In this document: positions 7,590 to 15,677 of the stretch, in pieces
How the letters are laid out: every line of letters begins with the position of its first letter
Position numbering within the stretch: the first letter of the stretch is position 1
Assembly: GCF_007004135.1 (NCBI RefSeq)
Contig: NZ_VJMG01000047.1
Span: 62,001-126,000, forward strand
Reading direction: 5' to 3'
DNA from: Affinirhizobium straminoryzae
GTDB taxonomy: Bacteria; Pseudomonadota; Alphaproteobacteria; Rhizobiales; Rhizobiaceae
DNA length: 64,000 nucleotides
Translations under genes and position numbers: made by a program
Notes under the pieces: generated by a model
Told to the model about the DNA's origin: nothing
Databases searched by the model: none
The model's input: only the letters and a program-made list of their open reading frames with translations

Positions 7590-8352
7590 CCCGATCCAGT
7601 CCGCCGATCTGGAAGCCTATGTGGATGACCAGCTTGATGCCGGTCGCCGCATCGCGGTGGAAGCCTATCTCTCCGAACATCCGGAGATCGCCGCCCGCGT
7701 GATGGCCGATCTGGCCATCAAGGGCGAGTTGCGGCTGGCGCTGGCCGAGGGCCATCAGCGGCACGGTCGCCCGGACACGCGCGAAGCCGCCCGCCGGCTG
7801 CAGAGCGCGCTGGCGCGCGGCCGCCTGTTTCGCTCGCTCCAGAGGCTGGCTGCCACCGTGGCGCTGATTGCCGTCGGCTGGGGGCTGAGCCACCAGCTTG
7901 GCCCGCTGACGGTGTCGGAGGTGGTAGCCTCCGTGCCGCCGCCCGCCTTCGTGGAAGAGGCGCTGCGCGCGCATGGCACCGCGATGCTGCGAGAAACCAT
8001 GCCGTCCCAGAAGGAAACACCGCAATACGACCCGGCGGAGATCCGCTCCGCCACCGCGATCGTGATGCCGGAGATCCCGAAGGACTGGAAGGTCAGCGAC
8101 GTGCAGGTCTTCCCCTCCGCCTTCGGGCCGAGCGTGGAAATGGCCATCACGCGCGATGCCGATATTCGCCTGTCCCTGTTTGCCGTGCGTCCCGGCAGCT
8201 TTGCCGTGATGCCGGTCGCCATCGCCAGGGAAGGCGACGTGCAGGCGTCCTACTGGCAGATCGGCGAGGTGGCCTATGCGCTGGTCTCCCACGCCGAAGA
8301 TGCCGTCAACCTGAAGGGAGAGGCCGAACGCCTCGCCCGTTCGCTTTACTGA
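7576..8352 (+). CDS. Membrane-anchored anti-sigma factor
   Basis: A 258-residue protein. The N-terminal cytoplasmic part begins SADLEAYVDDQLDAGRR and continues with EAYLSEHPEIAARV, the usual anti-sigma-domain pattern. One transmembrane helix lies near residues 95-108 (AATVALIAVGWGLS), and the remaining 150 residues are probably periplasmic. No HxxxCxxC zinc motif is present, so redox release by zinc loss is unlikely. The 14-base overlap with the sigma gene indicates translational coupling. The sensed signal is unknown. Confidence 0.85.
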   Translation: MTPVDPIQSADLEAYVDDQLDAGRRIAVEAYLSEHPEIAARVMADLAIKGELRLALAEGHQRHGRPDTREAARRLQSALARGRLFRSLQRLAATVALIAVGWGLSHQLGPLTVSEVVASVPPPAFVEEALRAHGTAMLRETMPSQKETPQYDPAEIRSATAIVMPEIPKDWKVSDVQVFPSAFGPSVEMAITRDADIRLSLFAVRPGSFAVMPVAIAREGDVQASYWQIGEVAYALVSHAEDAVNLKGEAERLARSLY

Positions 8353-8371
8353 GTAACCTGAGGAGCACATC

Positions 8372-9082
8372 ATGAACCCCCGCTTCGGATACAATCCGGC
8401 GATCCAGTCGCAGGCGGCCTTCGATGAAGGCCTGCGCCAGCACATGCTGCGCGTCTACAACTACATGGGCCTCGGCCTTGTCATCACCGGCATCGTGGCC
8501 TTCATCGTCGGCACCACGCCGGCGCTCTACGTGCCGATCTTCTCCAGCCCGCTGAAGTGGGTGGTGATGCTGGCGCCGCTCGCCTTCGTCTTCTTCTTCT
8601 CGTTCAAGCTGCAGACCATGTCGGCCTCGGCCGCGCAGATGACCTTCTGGGCCTTCTGCGGCGTGATGGGCCTGTCGCTCGCCTCGGTGTTCCTGGTGTT
8701 CACCGGCGCCAGCATCGCCCGCACCTTCTTCATCGCCGCCACCATGTTCGGCGCCACCAGCCTCTATGGCTATGTGACGAAGCGGGACCTCGCCAAGTTC
8801 GGCTCCTTCCTGATCATGGGCCTGATCGGCGTGATGATCGCCTCGATCGTCAACATCTTCCTCGGCTCCAGCGCCCTGCAGTTCGCGGTCTCGGTCATCG
8901 GCATCTTCGTCTTCGTCGGCCTGACCGCCTGGGACACCCAGAACATCAAGGAACAGTATGCCGAGAATTTTGACCAGGAGAGCCAGCAGAAGCTCGCCGT
9001 GTTCGGTGCGCTCTCGCTGTATCTCAACTTCGTCAACATCTTCCAGCTGCTGCTGAGCCTTACCGGCCAGCGCGAAGAGTAA
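8372..9082 (+). CDS. Bax inhibitor-1/YccA-family membrane protein
   Basis: A 236-residue protein with about seven hydrophobic helices, starting after a short RYGYNPAIQSQ-like leader and ending FVNIFQLLLSLTGQREE. The family signature NIFLGSSALQ and FVGLTAWDTQNIK are both present. Bacterial members (such as YccA/YetJ) are linked to calcium leak or to modulating the membrane protease FtsH. The start follows TGAGGAGC. It sits 19 bases after the anti-sigma gene and is plausibly co-transcribed with it. Confidence 0.93.
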   Translation: MNPRFGYNPAIQSQAAFDEGLRQHMLRVYNYMGLGLVITGIVAFIVGTTPALYVPIFSSPLKWVVMLAPLAFVFFFSFKLQTMSASAAQMTFWAFCGVMGLSLASVFLVFTGASIARTFFIAATMFGATSLYGYVTKRDLAKFGSFLIMGLIGVMIASIVNIFLGSSALQFAVSVIGIFVFVGLTAWDTQNIKEQYAENFDQESQQKLAVFGALSLYLNFVNIFQLLLSLTGQREE

Positions 9083-9118
9083 ACCCGGTCCATATCTATC
9101 CGAAGGAGGAAACAACCC

Positions 9119-9766
9119 ATGGACTACAACGACCGCCAGGCGATCGAGGGTCTGTTCGGCAAGCTCTCCCGCGTGGAGAGCCAGTCCGGCCCGCGCGATA
9201 CGGAAGCGGATGCCTTCATCCGTGATCGCATCGCCGCCCAGCCGGGTGCACCCTACTTCATGGCGCAGACGATCGTTGTGCAGGAACAGGCGCTGAACGA
9301 GGCGCAGGCGCGGATCGAGCAGCTGGAGCACCAGCTGGCGAGCCGCCCGGCGTCCGGTGGCGGCTTCTTCTCCAGCCTGTTCGGCAGCGCCTCGCAGCCG
9401 GCCGTCCAGCGCAGCCAGCCGCAGGGCATGGCAACCACGTCCGGCATGCCCGGCCAGCCGCAGGCCGGCCCCCGCAATCCCTGGGGCCAGCAGGCGCCGG
9501 GTTATAGTGCGGCGCCCGGTTACGGTCAGGCCCAGGGTTTCGGTCCGGGCTTCGGTCAGGGCCAGCCCGCCCGCGGCGGCGGCTTCCTGGCCGGCGCAGC
9601 GCAGACGGCAATGGGTGTGGCCGGCGGCGTGCTGCTCGGCAATGCGATTGCCGGCATGCTCGGCGGTGACGAAGCGCAGGCTGCCGAAGAACCGGCGGCC
9701 TCCGACACCGGAGCCGCCGATAGCGGTGCCGACGATATGGGCATGGAAGAGGAATCCTTCTTCTGA
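9119..9766 (+). CDS. DUF2076-domain protein
   Basis: A 215-residue protein of the DUF2076 family, recognised from its start MDYNDRQAIEGLFGKL and the AQPGAPYFMAQTIVVQEQAL segment. A coiled-coil-prone stretch (LNEAQARIEQLEHQL) follows. The middle is low in complexity, rich in Gly, Gln and Pro, and the C-terminus has a glycine-rich hydrophobic piece (VAGGVLLGNAIAGMLGG) and an acidic tail. No function is known. GAAGGAGGA gives a strong ribosome site. It is 36 bases after the Bax-inhibitor gene and probably ends that transcription unit, since a hairpin follows. Confidence 0.85.
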   Translation: MDYNDRQAIEGLFGKLSRVESQSGPRDTEADAFIRDRIAAQPGAPYFMAQTIVVQEQALNEAQARIEQLEHQLASRPASGGGFFSSLFGSASQPAVQRSQPQGMATTSGMPGQPQAGPRNPWGQQAPGYSAAPGYGQAQGFGPGFGQGQPARGGGFLAGAAQTAMGVAGGVLLGNAIAGMLGGDEAQAAEEPAASDTGAADSGADDMGMEEESFF

Positions 9767-9783
9767 TCCTCCCTGACGTAACG

Positions 9784-9814
9784 AAATGGCCATGTTTCTA
9801 TGGCATGGCCATTT
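9784..9814 (+). terminator. Inverted repeat after the DUF2076 gene
   Basis: AAATGGCCATG, 9-base loop, CATGGCCATTT: a perfect 11-bp stem 17 bases after the stop. Only three T residues follow, so it could be a weak terminator or an mRNA-stabilising hairpin. Confidence 0.5.
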
Positions 9815-9859
9815 CCCATGACCGCATCGTGCTTCCCATCCTTATCCGTTGAGTGATCG

Positions 9860-10525
9860 ATGGCTCTGATTTCCCAACCATCGATGCCCGACAACGATGA
9901 TGCCGAACCGGCCCCAAACGGCCGCCAGGACAGCTTTTCCACCATCCTTCGCGCACTTGCCGACGACGAGACGCGCACCCGCATCTCCGTGGCGGATCTG
10001 CTGGAGATCATGAAGGACCGCGCCTTCGGCGCATTGATCTTCATCTTCGCCATGCCGAACACCATTCCAACGCCGCCCGGCACCTCGGCGATCCTCGGCA
10101 TTCCGCTCGTGTTTCTCAGCCTGCAGATGGCAATCGGCCAGAAACCATGGTTGCCCAGGCTGATTGCCGGACGCTCGATGCTGCGCAGTGATTTCGCAGG
10201 GATGATCGACAAGGCAAGCCCGTGGATCATGAAGGCGGAGCGCATGCTGAGGCCGCGCTATGCGGCCCTGTCGCAGCCCGCCATGGAGCGGGCGATCGGT
10301 GTGATCTGCCTCGTTCTGTCGATCATACTCGCTCTGCCCATCCCGCTCGGCAACATGCTGCCGGCGGTGGCGCTTTGCGTGATGGCCTTCGGCATTCTCG
10401 AAAAGGATGGCGTCTGGGTGGTACTCGGCATCCTGATCGGCATCGCCTCGCTGTTTCTCGTGGCGGGCGTGCTTTATGCCATCGTCAAGGCGATCATCTT
10501 CTTCGCCGCCTCGATCTTTGCCTGA
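9860..10525 (+). CDS. exoD: ExoD-family exopolysaccharide synthesis protein
   Basis: A 221-residue inner-membrane protein of the ExoD family. FSTILRALADDETRTRISVADLLEIM leads into the signature FGALIFIFAMPNTIPTPPGTSAILG; several hydrophobic helices follow to the C-terminus. ExoD mutants of Sinorhizobium meliloti are affected in exopolysaccharide production and alkaline tolerance; the molecular role is unclear. The ATG at 9860 lacks a good ribosome site and an internal ATG at 9887 is possible. Its stop codon abuts the stop of the convergent aminotransferase gene. Confidence 0.9.
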   Translation: MALISQPSMPDNDDAEPAPNGRQDSFSTILRALADDETRTRISVADLLEIMKDRAFGALIFIFAMPNTIPTPPGTSAILGIPLVFLSLQMAIGQKPWLPRLIAGRSMLRSDFAGMIDKASPWIMKAERMLRPRYAALSQPAMERAIGVICLVLSIILALPIPLGNMLPAVALCVMAFGILEKDGVWVVLGILIGIASLFLVAGVLYAIVKAIIFFAASIFA

Positions 10526-11716
10526 TCAGAGCGTGAAGCCGTCCAGACGCGCCGACAGCGCCCGGATGCCCTCTTCATCGGCATTGGCGAAGGCAAAGCG
10601 CAGATAGCCTTCCTGATCCGGGCCGAAATAGCCGCCCGGAATGCAGGAGACACCCGCCCTTTTCGCCAGCGCCTCGGCAACCGTCGCGGAGGAAACACCG
10701 GCAAAGGGATGGCGGACGAAGGCGAAATAGGCACCGACGGCGGCCAGCTGCCAGTCCGGCAGCCCCGCCATCACATCCTTCAGCGCCTCGGCCCGTCTCA
10801 GGATCTCCAGCCGGTTTTCTTCCCGCCAGCCGGCAAGCCGCGGCAGAGCCTGTTCGACAGCCGCCTGGGCGGCACGCGGCGCGCAGATCTGCAGATTGTC
10901 CATGATCTTCGCCACCTCTGCGATGAAAGCCGGACCGGCCGTGATGGCGCCCAGCCGATGGCCGGGAATGCAGAAGCTTTTCGAGAAGCTGTAGAGCGAG
11001 ACAACGAAATCCTGCCAGCCATCCCGACGAAAGAGAGCATGCGGCGCCTCGCCCGCCGAGGGCAGGAAATCGCGATAGGTCTCGTCAAGGATCAACCAGA
11101 CGCCGCGCTCCCGGCAGAGATCGGCAATGGCTGCCAGCAGGTCCGGAGGATAAACCGCACCAGTCGGATTGTTGGGCGAGACCAGCGCCAAAGCCTTCAC
11201 ACCGGTATCCAGCGCCGCGGCCACAGCCTCGACGCGCGGCAGAAAACCGTCTTCGGCGCGGCAGGCGACGAAGCGGGTGCCGATGCCGAGCATGGCGAGC
11301 GTCGTCTCATGGTTGAAGTAATAGGGCTCGGTCATCAGCACCGTATCGCCGGCGCCCGCCACCGCCATGACCGCGCAGATGAAGGCCTGATTGCAGCCTG
11401 AGGTAATATGGATGTTCTCCGCCACAAGCGCCGCACCATAGAGGTCGGCAACATGGGCGGCATAGGTCTCGCGCAGCTTTCGCTCTCCCTCGATCGGACC
11501 ATAGCCGGTATAGGCAAGCGACGCGGCAGTCTGACCGAGAAGTTCGAGCATCACCGGATGGGCCGGATAGCCGGGAACCGCCTGCGAGAGATCGATCAGC
11601 GGCCCCTTTGCCCCGCCATAGGCGCGCGCCCAGGCCTGCACGGAGGGCACCGGTGGCGGGGAAATGCGATGGACGAGGCTGTTGAAGGCAGGCTTTGGCG
11701 CGGGCATGCGAAACAT
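10526..11716 (-). CDS. PLP-dependent class I/II aminotransferase
   Basis: A 396-residue fold-type I aminotransferase. SLYSFSKSFCIPGHRLG carries the Schiff-base lysine, ALVSPNNPTGAVYP the conserved substrate-loop asparagine, and LILDETYRDF the PLP-ring aspartate. It is closest in feel to aspartate/aromatic aminotransferases, but the substrate cannot be named. The start is uncertain between 11716 and 11707; neither has a clear ribosome site. It lies 131 bases downstream of galM on the same strand and meets exoD end to end. Confidence 0.88.
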   Translation of the reverse strand: MFRMPAPKPAFNSLVHRISPPPVPSVQAWARAYGGAKGPLIDLSQAVPGYPAHPVMLELLGQTAASLAYTGYGPIEGERKLRETYAAHVADLYGAALVAENIHITSGCNQAFICAVMAVAGAGDTVLMTEPYYFNHETTLAMLGIGTRFVACRAEDGFLPRVEAVAAALDTGVKALALVSPNNPTGAVYPPDLLAAIADLCRERGVWLILDETYRDFLPSAGEAPHALFRRDGWQDFVVSLYSFSKSFCIPGHRLGAITAGPAFIAEVAKIMDNLQICAPRAAQAAVEQALPRLAGWREENRLEILRRAEALKDVMAGLPDWQLAAVGAYFAFVRHPFAGVSSATVAEALAKRAGVSCIPGGYFGPDQEGYLRFAFANADEEGIRALSARLDGFTL

Positions 11717-11847
11717 CCGGGGACGGGAGCGGCAAAACGGGCAGATGACGCCACGGAAGGCCGGGGCGTCACCGGGATGACAGCGGCCCCGCCGGTTCGC
11801 CAGTCCGTTGCGAACATGGCTAAACGAGCGGGCGAAGCGTTTTTGGA

Positions 11848-12867
11848 TCAGCTTCTGGAGAAGACGTAGTCGGTTTCCTGGCGCAGAACCTCGCCCGGCC
11901 GCAGCACGGCATTCGGGAAGCCCGCATGGTTGATGGCATCCGGCCAGATCTGCGTTTCGAGGCAAAGCCCGGCATAGGGGCCGTAGAGCTTGCCGGAAAG
12001 GCCCGGCACCGTCGGCTTCAGCTTGAAGCCGGCATAGAGCTGAACGCCGGGCTCGGTGGTGCGCACTTCCAGCGTGACACCGGAATTGACGCTGCGCACC
12101 AGGGCGACCGATCGCTTCTCGACCCGCTCGCCGGACAGGCAGAAGTTATGGTCGAATTCCACCTGGCCGCCATCCGGGCCGGTGCGGCGCACGGGCCCGA
12201 GTTCACGCAGATCCATGGCGCTGCCGGCAACCGGCACCAGCGTGCCGGTCGGCACCTGATGCTCATCCAGTTCCAGGTAATGGTCGGCGGCAATCATGAT
12301 GTCATGGCCGAGAACGTCATCGCGACCATCGAGGTTGAAATAGGTGTGCTGGCAGATATTGGCGAGCGTCGGCTGGTCGGTCACGCTTTCATAAAGGACG
12401 TTGAGAACGCCATCCGCCTTCAGCTCATAGGTCGCTGTTACCGTGCAGTTGCCGGGATAGCCGCCACGGCCATCAGGATCGGTCACCTGCAGGATCACCT
12501 TGTTTTCGGCATGGGCGACGATCGTCCAGTTGGTCTTGCCAAGTCCGTCGCTGCCGCCATGCAGGTGCGTGTCGCCGTTCTGGTTGAGGTCGAGCTGGTA
12601 GCTCTTGCCATCCAGCGTGAACCGGCCCTTGCCGATGCGGTTGGCAACGCGGCCGGGGGTGGCGCCGAAATAGGAGGAATATTTCGGATAATCATCGAAA
12701 TGGTCGAAGCCGAGCACCAGTGGCGCGTCATGGCCTTCAAGACGCAGGTCCTGGATCACGGCGCCCCAGGTGATGACATGCGCCGTCAGCCCGCCCCCGG
12801 AAATCTTCACCCGGTAAACCGTTTCGCCCTTGGGAGTGGTGCCGAAGATCTCGCCTTGCGTCGTCAT
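11848..12867 (-). CDS. galM: Aldose 1-epimerase (galactose mutarotase)
   Basis: A 339-residue mutarotase interconverting alpha and beta anomers of galactose and related aldoses. The family markers are TPGRVANRIGKGRF, DTHLHGGSDGLGK, NICQHTYFNLDG with the catalytic histidine, and CLETQIWPDAINH with the catalytic glutamate. The ATG at 12867 matches the conserved start of the family. It lies 77 bases downstream of the VWA gene on the same strand. Confidence 0.93.
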   Translation of the reverse strand: MTTQGEIFGTTPKGETVYRVKISGGGLTAHVITWGAVIQDLRLEGHDAPLVLGFDHFDDYPKYSSYFGATPGRVANRIGKGRFTLDGKSYQLDLNQNGDTHLHGGSDGLGKTNWTIVAHAENKVILQVTDPDGRGGYPGNCTVTATYELKADGVLNVLYESVTDQPTLANICQHTYFNLDGRDDVLGHDIMIAADHYLELDEHQVPTGTLVPVAGSAMDLRELGPVRRTGPDGGQVEFDHNFCLSGERVEKRSVALVRSVNSGVTLEVRTTEPGVQLYAGFKLKPTVPGLSGKLYGPYAGLCLETQIWPDAINHAGFPNAVLRPGEVLRQETDYVFSRS

Positions 12868-12944
12868 GTCTGCCTTCCTGTTTTCGCTCCGAAGCGGGCG
12901 CAAACTGCGCCATTTCCGGGCCCTTGGCAATGCGAAACAAAGGC

Positions 12945-14126
12945 TCAGCGGGACAGCTGCCGGGTGGCGCGATCAAGCCCCTCCAGCGTCAGCGGAAACA
13001 TCCGCTCCTCCAGCAAGCGGCGCATCAGCACGAGCGACTGGGTGTACTCCCAATGCGCCTCCGGCACCGGATTGATCCAGGCAACCCGGCGGAAATGGCC
13101 GGTGATGCGCGCCATCCACGCGGCCCCCGGCTCCTTGTTCCAGTGTTCGACGGAACCACCCGCCTGGGTGATCTCATAGGGGCTCATGGTCGCATCGCCG
13201 ACGAAGATCACCCGGTAATCGGGCCCATAGCTGCGCAAGAGGTCGGTAACCGGCAGCCGCTCGGACCGACGGCGGTTATCGCGCCACACGCTCTCGTAAA
13301 GGCAGTTGTGGAAGTAAAAATGCTCCAGATGGCGAAACTCGGCGCGGGCGGCGGAAAACAGTTCCTCCACCACCATCACGTGATCATCCATCGAGCCGCC
13401 GACGTCGAAGAACATCAGAAGTTTGACCGCATTGCGCCGCTCGGGCCGCGTGCGCACGTCGAGATAGCCCTGTTCGGCGGTGGAGCGGATGGTGCCGGGC
13501 AGGTCCAGTTCGTCGGCCGCCCCCTCGCGCACCCAGCGACGCAGACGCTTCAGCGCCACCTTGATGTTGCGGGTGCCGATCTCGCGGGCATCGTCGAAAT
13601 CGCGGAACTCCCGCTTGTCCCATACCTTCACCGCCTTGCGATGGCGGGAGGTGTCCTGGCCGATGCGGACGCCTTCCGGATTGTAGCCATGGGCGCCGAA
13701 GGGCGAGGTTCCGGCCGTGCCGATCCATTTCGAGCCGCCCTGATGGCGCCCCTTCTGCTCTGCCAGACGCTGCCTTAGCGTTTCCATCAGCCTGTCGAAA
13801 CCGCCGAGCGCTTCGACCAGCGCCTTCTCCTCGGGCGTCAGGTGCTTTTCGGAAAGCTTGCGCAGCCAGTCGTCCGGCAGCGCCTGCGTCTCCATGCCCT
13901 CGGCACCGGAGACGGCGGACAGCCCGCGAAAGACCTGGGCAAAAACCTGGTCGAACCGGTCGATATGGCGCTCGTCCTTCACCAGCGCGGCACGCGCCAT
14001 GAAATAGAAGGCCTCCACGTCGAAATCGGCAAGCCCCGCCTCCATCCCCGCCAGAAGATCCAGGAATTCCCGCAGCGTCACCGGGATCCTGGCATCCTTC
14101 AGCGCAAGGAAGAAGGGAATGAACAC
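12945..14126 (-). CDS. VWA-domain protein, CoxE-like
   Basis: A 393-residue protein of the CoxE-like VWA family that works with MoxR-type AAA+ ATPases as a chaperone or metal-insertion pair. The MIDAS motif at D241-S245 reads DVGGSMDD, so the first serine of the canonical DxSxS is glycine, which may alter metal binding. The N-terminus begins FIPFFLALKDARIPVTLREF, typical for this group. It starts 11 bases after metA and is probably on the metA transcript, whereas its expected MoxR partner lies on the far side of metA and the NUDIX gene. The client protein is unknown. Confidence 0.87.
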   Translation of the reverse strand: MFIPFFLALKDARIPVTLREFLDLLAGMEAGLADFDVEAFYFMARAALVKDERHIDRFDQVFAQVFRGLSAVSGAEGMETQALPDDWLRKLSEKHLTPEEKALVEALGGFDRLMETLRQRLAEQKGRHQGGSKWIGTAGTSPFGAHGYNPEGVRIGQDTSRHRKAVKVWDKREFRDFDDAREIGTRNIKVALKRLRRWVREGAADELDLPGTIRSTAEQGYLDVRTRPERRNAVKLLMFFDVGGSMDDHVMVVEELFSAARAEFRHLEHFYFHNCLYESVWRDNRRRSERLPVTDLLRSYGPDYRVIFVGDATMSPYEITQAGGSVEHWNKEPGAAWMARITGHFRRVAWINPVPEAHWEYTQSLVLMRRLLEERMFPLTLEGLDRATRQLSR

Positions 14127-14137
14127 GGGCTCGTCCT

Positions 14138-15058
14138 TCAGAGGGTTCCGATCTGCTCCAGATCATACGGCGTCGTCTGGTAGATCTCGTTGATCCAGTT
14201 GCCGAACAGAAGATGCGCGTGGCTGCGCCAGCGGTTCTGTGGCGGCAGCGAGGCATCGTTATGCGGAAAATAATTGTGCGGCATCTTGATGGGAATACCG
14301 GCATTCACGTCGCGGAAATATTCGTCCGCGAGCGAGGTGGAATCATATTCCACATGGTTGAACATGTAGAGCCGGTTGCCCTTCTTCTCATGGACGAGGC
14401 AGACGCCCATCTCCTCGGATTCCATCAGGATCTCGAGGCCCTTCACCGTCTCGATATCCGCACGGCGCACTTCCGTCCAGCGCGAGACGGGCACCTGGAA
14501 ATCGTCGGAGAAGCCGTTGAGATAGATGGAGGACGGGCAGAGATTGCGGTGACGATAGACGCCGAACGCCTTCTCCTTCAGCGCATGCTTCGGCACCTTG
14601 TGGAAGTGGTAGATGGCAGCCATCGCGCCCCAGCAGACATTCAGCGTCGAATGGACATTGGTCTGTGTCCAGTCGAAGATCTGCTGCATCTCGTCCCAGT
14701 AGGTGACCTCTTCATAGTCGATCGTCTCCACCGGCGCGCCGGTGATGATGAAGCCGTCGAACTTGCGGTGCTTCACCTCCTCCCAGGTCTCGTAGAAGGA
14801 CAGGAGATGATCCTCGGAGGTGTTCTTGGCCTTGTGGCCGCCGATGCGCACCAGCGAGAACTCCACCTGCAGCGGCGAGGCACCGACAAGGCGCGCCATC
14901 TGTACTTCGGTCTTGATCTTGTTCGGCATCAGGTTGAGCAGACCGATCTGCAGCGGGCGGATATCCTGCCGCACGGCCACCGTCTCGGTCATCACCCGCA
15001 CGCCCTCGTTCACCAGCGTTTCGAAGGCAGGCAGGGTATCGGGAATCTTGATCGGCAT
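14138..15058 (-). CDS. metA: Homoserine O-acyltransferase MetA (probably acetyl-CoA specific)
   Basis: A 306-residue MetA-family enzyme that acylates L-homoserine, the first committed step of methionine synthesis. The nucleophile is in LNVCWGAMA, and His and Glu of the catalytic set lie in the [15 protein letters not shown] region. The specificity segment reads [12 protein letters not shown]: Glu where E. coli has Gly (GAPLGLV). In characterised MetA enzymes that Glu selects acetyl-CoA over succinyl-CoA, so this is likely a homoserine O-acetyltransferase. The start at 15058 matches the family N-terminus [17 protein letters not shown] riboswitch and an intrinsic terminator lie upstream, and the VWA gene follows after 11 bases. 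Confidence 0.95.
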   Translation of the reverse strand: MPIKIPDTLPAFETLVNEGVRVMTETVAVRQDIRPLQIGLLNLMPNKIKTEVQMARLVGASPLQVEFSLVRIGGHKAKNTSEDHLLSFYETWEEVKHRKFDGFIITGAPVETIDYEEVTYWDEMQQIFDWTQTNVHSTLNVCWGAMAAIYHFHKVPKHALKEKAFGVYRHRNLCPSSIYLNGFSDDFQVPVSRWTEVRRADIETVKGLEILMESEEMGVCLVHEKKGNRLYMFNHVEYDSTSLADEYFRDVNAGIPIKMPHNYFPHNDASLPPQNRWRSHAHLLFGNWINEIYQTTPYDLEQIGTL

Positions 15059-15071
15059 GGTTCGAACTCGA

Positions 15072-15110
15072 CAAAAACAAAAAAACCGGTGGCGATACAT
15101 CGCAACCGGT
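15072..15110 (-). terminator. Intrinsic terminator between the SAM-II riboswitch and metA
   Basis: Read on the minus strand: ACCGGT, then GCGA, a short loop, TCGC, then ACCGGT followed by TTTTTTTG and TTTTTG. This is a textbook G/C-rich hairpin plus U-tract, only 14 bases before the metA start. Its position between riboswitch and gene suggests transcriptional attenuation. Confidence 0.85.
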
Positions 15111-15134
15111 CCGGGGAAGCTTACATGTCTTCTC

Positions 15135-15192
15135 GCGGCCCTTTAGCGACTTGTTTAACGTGGCTGCAAGCCGGCCGGCCAAATCACCACGA
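15135..15192 (-). ncRNA. SAM-II riboswitch (metA leader)
   Basis: On the minus strand the element runs from CGTGGTGATTTG (15191 downward) through GCCGGC and TTGCAGCCACG to GTCGCTAAAGGG (15139-15150). CGTGG pairs with CCACG to form P1, and the conserved GATTTG, GCTTGCAGCC and GCTAAA segments of the SAM-II (metA) motif are all in the right order for the pseudoknot. It is about 80 bases before metA, the usual gene for SAM-II in alphaproteobacteria. SAM binding is expected to turn metA off; the terminator just downstream is the likely expression platform. Confidence 0.93.
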
Positions 15193-15230
15193 TGAAATGC
15201 TTAAATAGGCTGTTCTGTCGCGAAGGTCAA

Positions 15231-15677
15231 TCAGGACGCAATGCCGTGTCCTGGCGGCAGCGCAAAGAGCGCATCGCCCATGCCAAGCCCGAGCCTTCGA
15301 GGCGCCTCGCTCAAGGCGATCCAGTGCAGGCGGAAACGGATTGGCGGACTTCCGTCGAACGGCGTCTCCTCCCAGTGAAGCCAGCTTTCGGCAAAAGGGC
15401 CTGAGAGCGGCAGATGAAGATAATGCCGCCGGTGCGTGATCGGCCGCCCATCCCGCACAAAACGGTAGTCATGGCTGAACAGCGGCTGAGGGTGGGAAGC
15501 GGGCTCAAGCCCGGTTTCCTCGAAAAACTCGCGCGCCGCCGCCTGTGCAGGATCTTCCCCGGCCTCGACGGTTCCGCCCGGCACCTGCAGCGGCACCTCG
15601 GGAAAATCCGGCTCGTCAAACACCAGCAACCGGCCATCCCAGACGGCGTAGATCAGAACCTTGACTGCGTCGGCCAT
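15231..15677 (-). CDS. NUDIX hydrolase
   Basis: A 148-residue NUDIX pyrophosphatase. The Nudix box is complete: GGTVEAGEDPAQAAAREFFE followed by ETGL, with the REFFEE metal-binding glutamates in place. The substrate (a nucleoside diphosphate derivative) cannot be predicted. Its ATG overlaps the stop of moxR as TGATG, so the two are translationally coupled. It ends just upstream of the SAM-II leader of metA. Confidence 0.88.
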   Translation of the reverse strand: MADAVKVLIYAVWDGRLLVFDEPDFPEVPLQVPGGTVEAGEDPAQAAAREFFEETGLEPASHPQPLFSHDYRFVRDGRPITHRRHYLHLPLSGPFAESWLHWEETPFDGSPPIRFRLHWIALSEAPRRLGLGMGDALFALPPGHGIAS

